From Paenibacillus sp. ACRRY (GTDB lineage Bacteria; Bacillota; Bacilli; Paenibacillales; Paenibacillaceae): a stretch of DNA of 64,000 nt. Every line of letters starts with the position of its first letter. The first letter of the stretch is position 1. Made by a program: the position numbers and the translations under genes. Of the stretch, positions 1 through 8,270 are shown in pieces. The DNA lies in NCBI RefSeq assembly GCF_022346995.1, contig NZ_JAKRNM010000002.1, positions 310,001 to 374,000 on the forward strand, in the 5' to 3' direction. The notes below the pieces were generated by a model that saw only the letters and a list, made by a program, of their open reading frames with translations, had not been told where the DNA came from and made no database searches.

Positions 1-1632
1 AATAAGAGAAAATGGCTGAATGTATTCGCTGCAGGTTTTATCAGTAGTATTCTGGTGATTAGTGGATGCGCATCCAAAACACCTCAAGCTGCAAATGAGA
101 CACCGAACCAGGCGGCAGAACAGGAAGAAAGCAATAATCAGGACACGGCAAAGGGTGAAACGACGAAAGGTAGGACCGTTATTACGACAGATGGTGAAGT
201 CGATGATATGAACTCGGTCATCCGCTTTTTGCTGTATTCCAATGAAATGGATTTAGCTGGCATAGTGCTAACTAGTTCGGTATATCACTACGGAGGGGAT
301 AAGGAAGCGGGAATTGAACCATTCCGCTGGACAGGTACACAGTGGGTATACGACATGATCGATGCTTATGGTGAGATTTATCCGAACTTGTCCAAACACG
401 CGGACGGTTATCCGGAACCCGAGCAGCTTCGTGCCATGACGAAAATCGGGAATATCTCAGACAAAGGGGAGATGGAGAAGGAAACGGAAGGCTCCGAATT
501 TCTTCAGACCCTGTTCCTTGACGATGATCCCCGTGATCTGATTGTTCAAACCTGGGGCGGAACCAATACAACGGCAAGAGCGCTCAAATCCATTGAAGAA
601 CAGTACAAAGGTACGGCAGACTGGGAAACCATTCGCAAAAAGGTCAGTGATAAACTGGTACTGTACATCATCCTCGATCAGGATGACAGTTATAACGAAT
701 ATATTGCGAAGAATTGGCCGGATATCCGCATTCTGAATGACCAGTCGAATTTCTGGCATTTCGCTTATGCCTGGAAGATGCATGCCGAAGAGGTAAACAG
801 CAAGCTGCATGGTGACTGGATGATCAAAAACATTCTGGATGGACATGGCAAGCTGCTGGATATGTATGCTTCCATGGGTGACGGTAAAATGATTGAAGGC
901 GAGCTGGATGAAGAACAACGCGGAAGTGACGCTTATCTTCAAAACAATCCGCAATATGATAAGTACGACTTTATCTCCGAGGGGGACTCGCCTTCGTTCT
1001 TCTATCTGATCGATAACGGACTTCGCAGTATGGAAGACCCTTCCTACGGTGGTTGGGGCGGGCGTTTCGGCGCTGTGAATGACAAGCTGTTCAGAAACAA
1101 TGTGCTCGATTATGATCCGTATACGAAACGTTATGAGGCCGAGTATTCCCTGATGAGATGGTTTGACGATATTCAGGACGATTTTGCCGCTCGTGCGGAT
1201 TGGGCAGTTGCAGATACCTTTGAAGGGGCCAATCATAACCCAATCTTGACCATTAAGGAAGGACTTGATCTGTCCGTTAGTCCGGGTGAACGTGTGAGTC
1301 TGAATGCCGAAGCGAAGGACCCGGATGGCGATCAATTGACCTATAAATGGTGGAGATATTTTGAAGCAGACACGTATGAGGATGCCAAAGTAGAGCAGAA
1401 CCAAGTGCAGAAGGAAGTTGTAGGAGATCTGCTGCTTGGATTGCATCGGGAGCTTGCGAAGGATGAACAGGTAGATACAATCAAACTGGAAGGCAGTGAC
1501 ACGAGCACGGTGACATTTACCGTCCCTGAGGATGCCAAATCCGGAGACACGATTCATATCGTGGCCGAGGTACAGGATGATGGCGAGCATCAGCTGAAGC
1601 ATTATCAACGTGTCATTTTGACTGTAAAATAA
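1..1632 (+). CDS. DUF1593 (Sde182-like) secreted lipoprotein, 5' end outside window
   Basis: The frame is open from base 1, so the start lies upstream. The first visible residues form the end of a lipoprotein signal peptide: a hydrophobic stretch, then the lipobox V-I-S-G-C with Cys at about base 67. A Gln/Asn/Glu-rich linker follows. The mature part begins with TTDGEVDDMNS, which resembles the Asp-rich metal loop of nucleoside hydrolases and is characteristic of DUF1593, known from cellulose-associated proteins such as Sde182. The motif GGWGGRFG sits near the middle. The last 150 residues contain an Ig-like calcium-style segment (DPDGDQLTYKWW), as in the C-terminal domain of that family. It is probably an extracellular carbohydrate-binding or glycoside-cleaving lipoprotein. 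Family assignment is good; substrate is unknown. Confidence 0.85.
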   Translation, partial: NKRKWLNVFAAGFISSILVISGCASKTPQAANETPNQAAEQEESNNQDTAKGETTKGRTVITTDGEVDDMNSVIRFLLYSNEMDLAGIVLTSSVYHYGGDKEAGIEPFRWTGTQWVYDMIDAYGEIYPNLSKHADGYPEPEQLRAMTKIGNISDKGEMEKETEGSEFLQTLFLDDDPRDLIVQTWGGTNTTARALKSIEEQYKGTADWETIRKKVSDKLVLYIILDQDDSYNEYIAKNWPDIRILNDQSNFWHFAYAWKMHAEEVNSKLHGDWMIKNILDGHGKLLDMYASMGDGKMIEGELDEEQRGSDAYLQNNPQYDKYDFISEGDSPSFFYLIDNGLRSMEDPSYGGWGGRFGAVNDKLFRNNVLDYDPYTKRYEAEYSLMRWFDDIQDDFAARADWAVADTFEGANHNPILTIKEGLDLSVSPGERVSLNAEAKDPDGDQLTYKWWRYFEADTYEDAKVEQNQVQKEVVGDLLLGLHRELAKDEQVDTIKLEGSDTSTVTFTVPEDAKSGDTIHIVAEVQDDGEHQLKHYQRVILTVK

Positions 1633-1664
1633 CGAAGACGCAACCTGAGTCAAAAGAACATCAC

Positions 1665-1712
1665 AAAGAGGAGCGGTCTCCACAGTATAAACATGGAGAT
1701 GCGCTCCTCTTT
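1665..1712. terminator. Rho-independent terminator between convergent genes
   Basis: A long hairpin has outer arms AAAGAGGAGCG and CGCTCCTCTTT and inner arms TCTCCA and TGGAGA. It lies between the DUF1593 gene and the convergent TetR gene and probably serves both. Confidence 0.75.
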
Positions 1713-1735
1713 GCTTGCAAGACAAACCGAATTCA

Positions 1736-2299
1736 CTAGCGGCGTATGCCTGTCCAGAACACATTCCAGGCAATGGCGAGTGCATGTTCATAAGATTGTC
1801 TGGTTTCATATACGAGCTGTACATCCAGTCCATCCAATAGCGTGACATAAGCTACCGTAGCTTCCTCGGGGTTCAGACGGATGTCCTCATGTTTGGCAAA
1901 CACGGCGGCGAGCTCGGCTTTGAGCGTGCCGAGATATGTTCGATACTGCGCGAGGACAAAATCATGCACCTCAAGCGGAGTAATAAAGGACAGAATGTAC
2001 ATAAAAGCCACATTCGGATGTGTCAGGAATCTGTTTTTATGGTCAAGCAAAAAGTTGTACAATTGCTGCTCCAAGGGCAGTTCATTCGCTTCCAGGAAGA
2101 AATCTTTGACGAATTGTTGTTCCTCCTGAACCACTTCCTCATAGAGTTCAAGCAGCAGCGCCTTTTTGGTCGGATAATGGTAAGCAAGGGATTGCTTGCG
2201 AATGCCGGCCTCTTCGGCGATCTGCGCCATCTTGGTTCCCTCGTAACCCAGACGATTGAAATGCTGGATGGCAATGTCCTTGATACGTTGTTTACTCAA
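1736..2299 (-). CDS. TetR/AcrR family transcriptional regulator
   Basis: The 187-residue protein has an N-terminal helix-turn-helix typical of TetR repressors (GYEGTKMAQIAEEAG then QSLAYHYPTKKALLLELY, about residues 18-55) and an all-helical C-terminal ligand domain. The start is TTG, chosen because GGAGG lies six bases upstream. It overlaps the stop of the upstream MFS gene by 8 bp, so the two are one operon translated together. The repressor probably controls the efflux gene and itself through the palindrome in the operon promoter at 3561-3574. The ligand is not predictable. Confidence 0.88.
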   Translation of the reverse strand: MSKQRIKDIAIQHFNRLGYEGTKMAQIAEEAGIRKQSLAYHYPTKKALLLELYEEVVQEEQQFVKDFFLEANELPLEQQLYNFLLDHKNRFLTHPNVAFMYILSFITPLEVHDFVLAQYRTYLGTLKAELAAVFAKHEDIRLNPEEATVAYVTLLDGLDVQLVYETRQSYEHALAIAWNVFWTGIRR

Positions 2300-3506
2300 T
2301 GTCTACCTCCAATGAATAATCTTCAGCTCTCCGTTGTTTCCGGGAGTATACCAGATATAACAGGATATATACCACAAAAATGCCTATGGCAATATCATAC
2401 ACCACTGTATAGGAAAATGCTGAAGCAATCATACCAAGCAGCAGTGAACCGCCGCCAATACCCAAGTCGAAGAAATTGAAGAAGGAAGCCATGGCATTCT
2501 CATGTTCATGCTCGTCCACCAGATTGACGCACCAGGTCTGAATTGCTGGGAAAATGGCACCGAATCCGAATCCATACAAGGCACCGGCAATGAGGAAGTG
2601 CATGTCATTCTGAGCGATGGTCAGTACGAACAGTCCCGCGATCGCAAATACGGCAGATGGCAGCAATACGGACCCCGGGCCCAATCGATCGAACATTCTC
2701 CCCGAGAACAATCGGACCACGAAACTCGCAATAGCTACGATGAAGAAAAACCAGGCTACATTGTCGAATCCTCTCTCTGCCGCAAACAAGGCTACAAAAG
2801 ACATGATCGAACCGGCAGCCACACCGACTAACATAATCAGTAGAGAAGGAAAGAGTACCTTTCTTTCGATTAGCTTCACCTTAGGTGTATGGGAACCCGC
2901 TGGGTCTGCGCCTGATGCTGCTTTTGGTTTTCTCGATACAAATATCGCCATGATCAGAGCGAGAAGTAGGATGCACATCCCACCCATGAACAGACTTTGA
3001 TAATTGTATTTGTACAGAAGACTGGTTCCGATCAATGGGCCAATGGAAATGGCCACGGTCTCTCCTACACCGAAATACCCCATACCTTCACCTCTGCGAT
3101 CCTTGGGTATGTTTTCTGTAGCAATCGTTGCAAAATATGTCGTTGCCAGACCAAAACCAAACCCGTGGATAACCCGTAATATTAAAATCATCCAAATACC
3201 TGACGATAGGTAGTATGAGCCAGTAGTTAATGCACATATGATTATACCGATGAGCAAGAGAAACTTTTTGTCCATCTTTGATGCAAGTACCGACGTGAAA
3301 GGGCGAACCAGGATGGCTGAAAACATGAAGATACCTGTCACCAGACCAATCTGCGAAGCATCGCCGCCAAGGGTTGAAACGAATAGAGGTAAGGTTGGTA
3401 ACAGCATTTCAAAGGCCATAAACAATAAAGCGTTAGCCAGCATGATAAAAATAAAAGATCTTCCCCACAATTTCTGAGGTGTATTTGCAATTCCAAGGGT
3501 AGTCAT
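2292..3506 (-). CDS. MFS transporter, DHA1-type drug/metabolite efflux
   Basis: The 404-residue protein has about twelve hydrophobic segments split by a cytoplasmic loop near residues 190-215 (KPKAASG...). The loop after helix 2 (FTSVLASKMDKK) is a variant of MFS motif A. The region RVIHGFGFGLATTYF, followed by the loop IPKDRRGEGMGYFG, resembles proton-driven drug exporters. It starts at an ATG with GGAGGA upstream and is the first gene of an operon with the overlapping TetR gene. That arrangement suggests a substrate-induced exporter. Substrate is unknown. Confidence 0.85.
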   Translation of the reverse strand: MTTLGIANTPQKLWGRSFIFIMLANALLFMAFEMLLPTLPLFVSTLGGDASQIGLVTGIFMFSAILVRPFTSVLASKMDKKFLLLIGIIICALTTGSYYLSSGIWMILILRVIHGFGFGLATTYFATIATENIPKDRRGEGMGYFGVGETVAISIGPLIGTSLLYKYNYQSLFMGGMCILLLALIMAIFVSRKPKAASGADPAGSHTPKVKLIERKVLFPSLLIMLVGVAAGSIMSFVALFAAERGFDNVAWFFFIVAIASFVVRLFSGRMFDRLGPGSVLLPSAVFAIAGLFVLTIAQNDMHFLIAGALYGFGFGAIFPAIQTWCVNLVDEHEHENAMASFFNFFDLGIGGGSLLLGMIASAFSYTVVYDIAIGIFVVYILLYLVYSRKQRRAEDYSLEVDIE

Positions 3507-3553
3507 CCATCTTCCTCCACTTTTTTATCTTTGCCGCGCGACATGTTGAACTG

Positions 3554-3582
3554 ATATTACCTGACGATGGTCAGATTGTAAA
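3554..3582 (-). promoter_or_regulatory. Promoter of the MFS-tetR operon with embedded palindromic operator
   Basis: On the minus strand, TTTACA (3582-3577) and TAATAT (3559-3554) are separated by 17 bp. The spacer holds the perfect inverted repeat CTGAC-GATG-GTCAG (3561-3574). A repressor bound there would block RNA polymerase, which fits autoregulation by the TetR protein of the operon. Confidence 0.6.
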
Positions 3583-3648
3583 GAGTTTTATAATTTGCAG
3601 AAATGTGAATCTAGTTCACGATTTCATCAAGTGAATTAATATTTTTAA

Positions 3649-3676
3649 TTCATATTCCAACATTTTCCGATATAAT
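3649..3676 (+). promoter_or_regulatory. Probable sigma-A promoter of rsbQ-like gene
   Basis: TTCATA (3649-3654) is followed after 16 bp by a perfect TATAAT (3671-3676), 46 bp before the rsbQ-like start codon. Confidence 0.45.
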
Positions 3677-3722
3677 AGCCACATATGAAGTGAATGGAAA
3701 ATTCTTCAGAGAGGTGAGTGTG

Positions 3723-4529
3723 ATGACGGTTGACGTCCTTGTACGTAACAATGTAAAGGTGCTTGGTACAGGTAGCAGAACGATCGTGTTTGCGCATGGG
3801 TTTGGATGTGATCAGGACATGTGGCGCTACATCGTTCCGGGATTTAGTGAGAATTATCAAATTGTTTTGTTCGATTATGTAGGCTCAGGGCAATCTCAGA
3901 TCAATTATTACGATGCGTATAAATACAGTGATTTGCGAGGATATGCTACGGATGTTCTGGAGATTATGGAAGCGCTCGAATTGAGAGATACCATATTCGT
4001 TGGGCATTCTGTCAGCAGCATGATTGGCATGTTGGCATCGATTCAAGCCCCCCAATATTTTAATAGCATCGTGATGCTGGGGCCTTCTCCGCGATATGTG
4101 AACGACCTGCCGAATTATTATGGGGGCTTCGATCGCCGTGACATTGATGAGCTGCTTGAGATGATGCAGTTGAATTTCATAGGCTGGGCAAGTTATTTGG
4201 CACCGATCGTGATGCAGAATGCGGAACGGAAGGAGCTCACGGAAGAGCTGGAGAAGAGCTTTTGCTCCAGAGATCCGCATATTGCAAGGCAATTTGCCGA
4301 GGTGACGTTTTTGTCCGACTGCCGTGAGGAATTGGATCAGGCATCTGTACCTACGCTGATTCTTCAATGCTCCGATGATAGCATTGCCCCGGTTGAAGTA
4401 GGCGATTATCTGCATGCCCATTTGAAGAACAGCATGCTGCAGCAGATGACAGCCAAAGGACATTACCCTCACTTAAGTCAACCGGAAGAAACCATTCGAT
4501 TGATTAAGAATTATCTGACGAGCGCGTAA
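3723..4529 (+). CDS. rsbQ: RsbQ-like alpha/beta hydrolase, signalling partner
   Basis: The 268-residue protein matches Bacillus subtilis RsbQ in length and layout. The catalytic triad falls at Ser96 (in GHSVSSM), Asp219 (in CSDDSIAP) and His247 (in KGHYPHL), the same numbering as known for RsbQ. The oxyanion region is HGFGCDQDMW. RsbQ belongs to the hydrolase group that includes the plant receptors D14 and KAI2, and in B. subtilis it is required by the PAS phosphatase RsbP for energy-stress activation of sigma-B. The start at 3723 was preferred over a start 33 bases upstream because GAGAGGTGAG precedes it. The gene is followed after 24 bp by a PAS-GGDEF gene, so here the partner output is probably cyclic-di-GMP rather than sigma-B. 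Confidence 0.9.
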   Translation: MTVDVLVRNNVKVLGTGSRTIVFAHGFGCDQDMWRYIVPGFSENYQIVLFDYVGSGQSQINYYDAYKYSDLRGYATDVLEIMEALELRDTIFVGHSVSSMIGMLASIQAPQYFNSIVMLGPSPRYVNDLPNYYGGFDRRDIDELLEMMQLNFIGWASYLAPIVMQNAERKELTEELEKSFCSRDPHIARQFAEVTFLSDCREELDQASVPTLILQCSDDSIAPVEVGDYLHAHLKNSMLQQMTAKGHYPHLSQPEETIRLIKNYLTSA

Positions 4530-4553
4530 AACTCAGAAGAAAGGCTGTTATTG

Positions 4554-5537
4554 ATGGATGCACAATTAGATCTCGCTCCATGCGGGTACTTCTCGATTTC
4601 TGACTCGGGAGTCATACAATCAGTCAATCAAACACTGCTGACGATGCTGGGTTATGAACGCAGCGAGCTAATGGGACGGCATATTGAGTCCACCATGTCG
4701 GTCACCAACAAGCTTTTCTTTCACACGTATTTCTATCCGTACATTCAGCTGTATGGCCGTGTGGACGAGATGTACTTTACGTTTCGCACCAGTGATCAGC
4801 AGGATGTTCCGGTTCTGCTTAATGGGATTCGCCAGACTCGTGACGGGGAAAGCGTCGTGGACTGTGTTGTTGTGATCATGCGGAAACGAATCGAACATGA
4901 GAAAGATATTTTAAACACGAAGACGAAGCTACAGGAGCTCTATCAAGCCACACATGAAGCAAACAAGGAGCTTGAACGGCTGCACGAGGAATATGAAGTG
5001 AAACAGCAGGCACTGATTAAAGTGAATGACCAGCTGGAGACGATGGCTTCTACCGATCTGCTCACCGGACTCAAAAACCGCAGATTCTTTCAGCTAAAAA
5101 TGCTTGAAAGCCTGGAAAACTTCCGTACAACCCGGCGCGAGTTCTCGCTGCTGGTCGTTGATATTGATCATTTCAAAAGCATTAACGACACGTACGGACA
5201 TCCGGTAGGGGATCTCGTACTTGGCAATCTGGCAGGTCTACTGCAGTCGGTGTCCAGAAGTTCGGACGTTGTGGCACGTTATGGCGGGGAAGAATTCGTG
5301 ATTATCCTGGCGGATTGTGATACCGAACAAGCACTGATTACAGCCGAACGGTACCGTTCGCAGGTGGCTTCAGCCGATTGGGGAGCCTACAATATCACGG
5401 TGAGTATTGGTGCAGCAACGGTTGCAGATGAGGATACGGATCAGTCCTTGTTCCAAAAGGCGGATTTGGCGCTGTATGCCTCCAAAACCGGAGGGCGTAA
5501 TCGGGTGACCCATGCAGCAGGTTTAATCAATAGCTAG
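4554..5537 (+). CDS. PAS-coiled coil-GGDEF diguanylate cyclase
   Basis: The 327-residue protein has an N-terminal PAS domain (about residues 5-110; LAPCGYFSIS, LGYERSELMG, FFHTYFYPYIQLYG), a charged coiled coil (about 115-165), and a GGDEF domain. The active-site motif is GGEEF at 244-248. An RxxD inhibitory site (RSSD, 235-238) lies five residues before it, as in feedback-inhibited cyclases. It should make cyclic-di-GMP from two GTP in the cytoplasm. The PAS segment resembles that of RsbP. The ATG at 4554 is nine bases from GAAAGG; a TTG three bases earlier is also possible. It forms an operon with the RsbQ-like hydrolase, which probably delivers the signal to the PAS domain. Confidence 0.88.
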   Translation: MDAQLDLAPCGYFSISDSGVIQSVNQTLLTMLGYERSELMGRHIESTMSVTNKLFFHTYFYPYIQLYGRVDEMYFTFRTSDQQDVPVLLNGIRQTRDGESVVDCVVVIMRKRIEHEKDILNTKTKLQELYQATHEANKELERLHEEYEVKQQALIKVNDQLETMASTDLLTGLKNRRFFQLKMLESLENFRTTRREFSLLVVDIDHFKSINDTYGHPVGDLVLGNLAGLLQSVSRSSDVVARYGGEEFVIILADCDTEQALITAERYRSQVASADWGAYNITVSIGAATVADEDTDQSLFQKADLALYASKTGGRNRVTHAAGLINS

Positions 5538-5575
5538 TGTCTGTTTTTAACGATGATGCAGTAATAGCAGAAAAT

Positions 5576-5620
5576 AACCGGATCAGATGAAGGGATATCC
5601 CTTCATCTGATCCGGTTTTT
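5576..5620. terminator. Strong bidirectional terminator
   Basis: Near-perfect inverted repeat AACCGGATCAGATGAAGGGA / TCCCTTCATCTGATCCGGTT ending in a T run. It lies between the convergent cyclase and beta-helix genes. Confidence 0.85.
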
Positions 5621-5650
5621 GATTTTCTATTATTCTCTTAGTCTCCGCTG

Positions 5651-7135
5651 TTATCTGGGTGCAAGGTAGCCATAACCTTCTGCTGGTGAACCGGGCTGGA
5701 GATTGAAGTCTTCACTGGTTTCATTCATGAATGCCGGGTTTGCATAGCGTGAGTGTGTGTCATTGCCGGAGTTCATGTAAGTTGAAAAACCGGAATACCC
5801 TTTATCTTTCCAAACCCACAGGGCATCTTCCTCTGCAACCGGGGTGTAGTACACATTTTCATCAATCAGATTCCCGGAATTGCTGCTGTATTCATTGTAG
5901 ATGAGCACACCGGAGCTGCCTGACACGACAATGTTGCGTTTAAACGTGTTGTTCTTCGTCATGGCTTGCACGAACAGCTGTCCATTACCTGCGCCCAAGG
6001 TGTCATTCTGAAACAGGGTGTTGTACATAACCGTGCTATCTTCAGTAGACCCGCGTTCCTCGTCATATCCTCCCATCGCAATGCCCGTCAGCCTGTTGTG
6101 ATAGATCAGGTTATCCTGAACCGTAATATGGCTTGTGGAACGCCCGGCATGTTCGGATGCGATTTCGATGCCGATATCGTTGCGGTATACCCGGTTCTGG
6201 TCAATCATATGATCTGTACCTCCATCGACATAGATGCCCCCGGCCAAATGGCTGTCATTAGGAAGGGTGGTGCCATAGGAAGGATTGTAATTGGACGTAA
6301 TATCGTATACTTCGTTACCTCTTACAATACCATTGCGGGCCCGATCATAGTTGTCATCTGCTGAAATCCCTTCATACCCAATCAGATCGATGCCGATGTT
6401 ATCCGTATCATGGATGGTGTTGTCCAGTATGGAAAAAGTGTCTACATTTCCGTTAACAGCGAGTGACTCGCTTGAACCTAAGACCAGATCATATAATTCA
6501 TTATCCTGGATAAGAATGTTCTGCAACGCTGCGGGGTGTTCGGTACCATACACAGCAATGCCGTGAGCATCTCTTCCTGTTAAATCGGGTCCTTTCGGCT
6601 GAACATCGTTGGCGATTGCGTGTACGGTATTGCCTCGAATTTGGATGTATTCACCTGCTCCATGTACATAAATCCCGGTGGGTACCTGGTCAGCATGTGT
6701 TGTGGTGAAGTTGCGAATCTCAAAATTCTGAATCGTGATGAAGCTGGCATTCTCCACTTCAATCAAGCCTTCAAGTCCATGTACAGACAGGCCTTTTCCG
6801 TCAATAATGGCTTTCTCATTGGGATAGCTGGAAAAGGTGGTAGGCTTAGTGGAGGAAAGGCCACTCCGGGTGATTTTGACTTTCTGCTGGTACACGCCCT
6901 CTCGCAAATAGACCGTACTCCCTGGCGTGGCATGATCAGAAGCATGCTGCATTGTTTTCCAAGGGGATTGAATGGAGCCGTTATTTCCATCGTCACCTTC
7001 AGGTGATATGTAATAGACTTCCTGATGGTCGGAACCGTTAGTCGGAACAGGATTTGAGATAGTTGAAGCCTCACCCTGGCAACCCGCTGCCAGCAGCGTG
7101 AGAGCCAGAAAACCAATTTTGAATAAACGAAGCAA
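5651..7135 (-). CDS. Right-handed parallel beta-helix lipoprotein (DUF1565-like)
   Basis: The 494-residue protein starts with a lipoprotein signal (lipobox L-A-A-G-C). Next comes a segment typical of DUF1565/pectate-lyase-like beta-helix proteins (YYISPEGDDGNNGS, SPWKTMQHASDHATPGSTVYLREGVY). The rest is made of many turns with the pattern I-x-I-x-x-N-x-I/V/F (for example ITIQNFEIRNF, ILIQDNELYDL, ITVQDNLIYHNRLTGIAMGG). This fold is used by polysaccharide lyases and surface carbohydrate-binding proteins. Start TTG is supported by AAGGAGG seven bases upstream. It is monocistronic. Catalytic residues cannot be assigned, so lyase activity is only possible. Confidence 0.82.
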   Translation of the reverse strand: MLRLFKIGFLALTLLAAGCQGEASTISNPVPTNGSDHQEVYYISPEGDDGNNGSIQSPWKTMQHASDHATPGSTVYLREGVYQQKVKITRSGLSSTKPTTFSSYPNEKAIIDGKGLSVHGLEGLIEVENASFITIQNFEIRNFTTTHADQVPTGIYVHGAGEYIQIRGNTVHAIANDVQPKGPDLTGRDAHGIAVYGTEHPAALQNILIQDNELYDLVLGSSESLAVNGNVDTFSILDNTIHDTDNIGIDLIGYEGISADDNYDRARNGIVRGNEVYDITSNYNPSYGTTLPNDSHLAGGIYVDGGTDHMIDQNRVYRNDIGIEIASEHAGRSTSHITVQDNLIYHNRLTGIAMGGYDEERGSTEDSTVMYNTLFQNDTLGAGNGQLFVQAMTKNNTFKRNIVVSGSSGVLIYNEYSSNSGNLIDENVYYTPVAEEDALWVWKDKGYSGFSTYMNSGNDTHSRYANPAFMNETSEDFNLQPGSPAEGYGYLAPR

Positions 7136-7140
7136 AGTAT

Positions 7141-7477
7141 TTCCTCCTTAAGAATAGCTGTGAAGTTTTGATTATAGCAGATTTGAATGGTGAAATATGC
7201 CATGTTATGCTGATAGAAAGGTAGAATGTGAGTGGGGAATATCCGATCGTTTTTGCTCATTCTGGAAATCTGGGGCACGAGGATTGCATACATGTGGCCG
7301 ATTCTTTGCTTGAACTGTGCAGAGGGACGGAAGAGATTGAATGATGAGTAAGACTTGGCGCGAGTAGGCTGGATCTGGAAAGTAAGATTGGTGAAGTGTT
7401 GGAGGATATGGTGGACGAAAATGGATAAAAAAAGCTGGGTATGAATGATGAATGCATACCCTGGAAGGAGTAATGAT
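7141..7477. other. Intergenic region between divergent genes
   Basis: This 337-bp stretch separates the divergent beta-helix and DUF2625 genes. On the minus strand TATAAT lies just before the beta-helix RBS, but no good -35 is visible. A short hairpin (GGGTATG / CATACCC, 7435-7460) lies in the leader of the DUF2625 gene. No further gene or known RNA element is seen. Confidence 0.4.
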
Positions 7478-8134
7478 ATGCAAACATTATCTGCAGATGA
7501 ACTATTGGATCGGGACAATCACGCCTGGGACGAGCTTAAGGAATTATTGGATAACGGGCAAAATAAATATGAGTATGTTTCTGCACGGCCAGAGGATGGA
7601 GCAGATACGCTCTATCGTCTTCAGGTGAGCACCAAATCCTATCTGGGAGTTGTTGCTTACGAGACGGAAGGAATGGTGATTGATCACGGGTGGATCACGC
7701 TGCTGGGTGCAGGCGGTGAGAGCGTATTTGGAAGTCTGACCAGCTGGAACGGTCTGAGCGACAAGCCCTGTGTACAGGCTCTGGAGGGTATAATGGTGGT
7801 TGCCTATGATGTGGCAGGAGGATTTTTTGCACTGGATACGGGCAAATTCGGTCGCACTGGAGAGATATACTATTATGCGCCGGATGCCATGGAATGGGAA
7901 TCGACGGAGCTTGTTTATTCGGAATTTCTGACCTGGCTGGCAGATGGTGATTTGCAGCAGTTCTACCAGACCTTCCGCTGGAATGGATGGCAAAATGATC
8001 TTGGTCAGCTTCAGAGGGGACAAGTATTTGCCTATTACCCGCCTCTATGGACGCAAGAAGGAAGCGGGGAGAGCAGCAGCAAAGCCCCTGTAACGGTGGA
8101 GGAAGCCTGGAAGGCAGCGCTGGAAGGCAATTAA
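7478..8134 (+). CDS. DUF2625 family protein
   Basis: The 218-residue soluble protein starts at the ATG preceded by GGAAGGAG with seven bases of spacing; an upstream in-frame ATG at 7445 lacks such a site. The hallmark segment TKSYLGVVAYETEGMVIDHG followed by LLGAGG and an SLTSWNGL region matches DUF2625. The function of this family is unknown. The protein has no signal peptide or membrane segment. It is transcribed alone. Confidence 0.8.
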   Translation: MQTLSADELLDRDNHAWDELKELLDNGQNKYEYVSARPEDGADTLYRLQVSTKSYLGVVAYETEGMVIDHGWITLLGAGGESVFGSLTSWNGLSDKPCVQALEGIMVVAYDVAGGFFALDTGKFGRTGEIYYYAPDAMEWESTELVYSEFLTWLADGDLQQFYQTFRWNGWQNDLGQLQRGQVFAYYPPLWTQEGSGESSSKAPVTVEEAWKAALEGN

Positions 8135-8202
8135 TACGGAACTTGAATCCAGAGTTTGAAGCGATGTGAGTGACTCCGTACTAAAAGCGTATTGTAACAT
8201 AC

Positions 8203-8231
8203 AAACAGCCCGCATACTGTGCGGGCTGTTT
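8203..8231. terminator. Bidirectional terminator
   Basis: Hairpin AAACAGCCCGC / GCGGGCTGTTT between convergent DUF2625 and MFS genes, with T-rich flanks on both sides. Confidence 0.8.
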
Positions 8232-8270
8232 GTGTATTCATTTTATAAAATATCATTCTAAAGTATTTCA

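Noticed and set aside
457..1848. Long 463-codon frame on the minus strand
   Set aside because: It is antisense to the well-supported DUF1593 gene and overlaps the TetR gene. Its translation has no recognisable domain and no good ribosome site.
3614..3634. Inverted repeat TTCAC/GTGAA as a second operator
   Set aside because: Five-base arms with a long AT-rich gap are likely by chance; the palindrome at 3561-3574 explains regulation better.
7435..7460. Hairpin before the DUF2625 gene as a riboswitch or T-box
   Set aside because: The stem is only seven pairs and no conserved riboswitch or T-box elements surround it.
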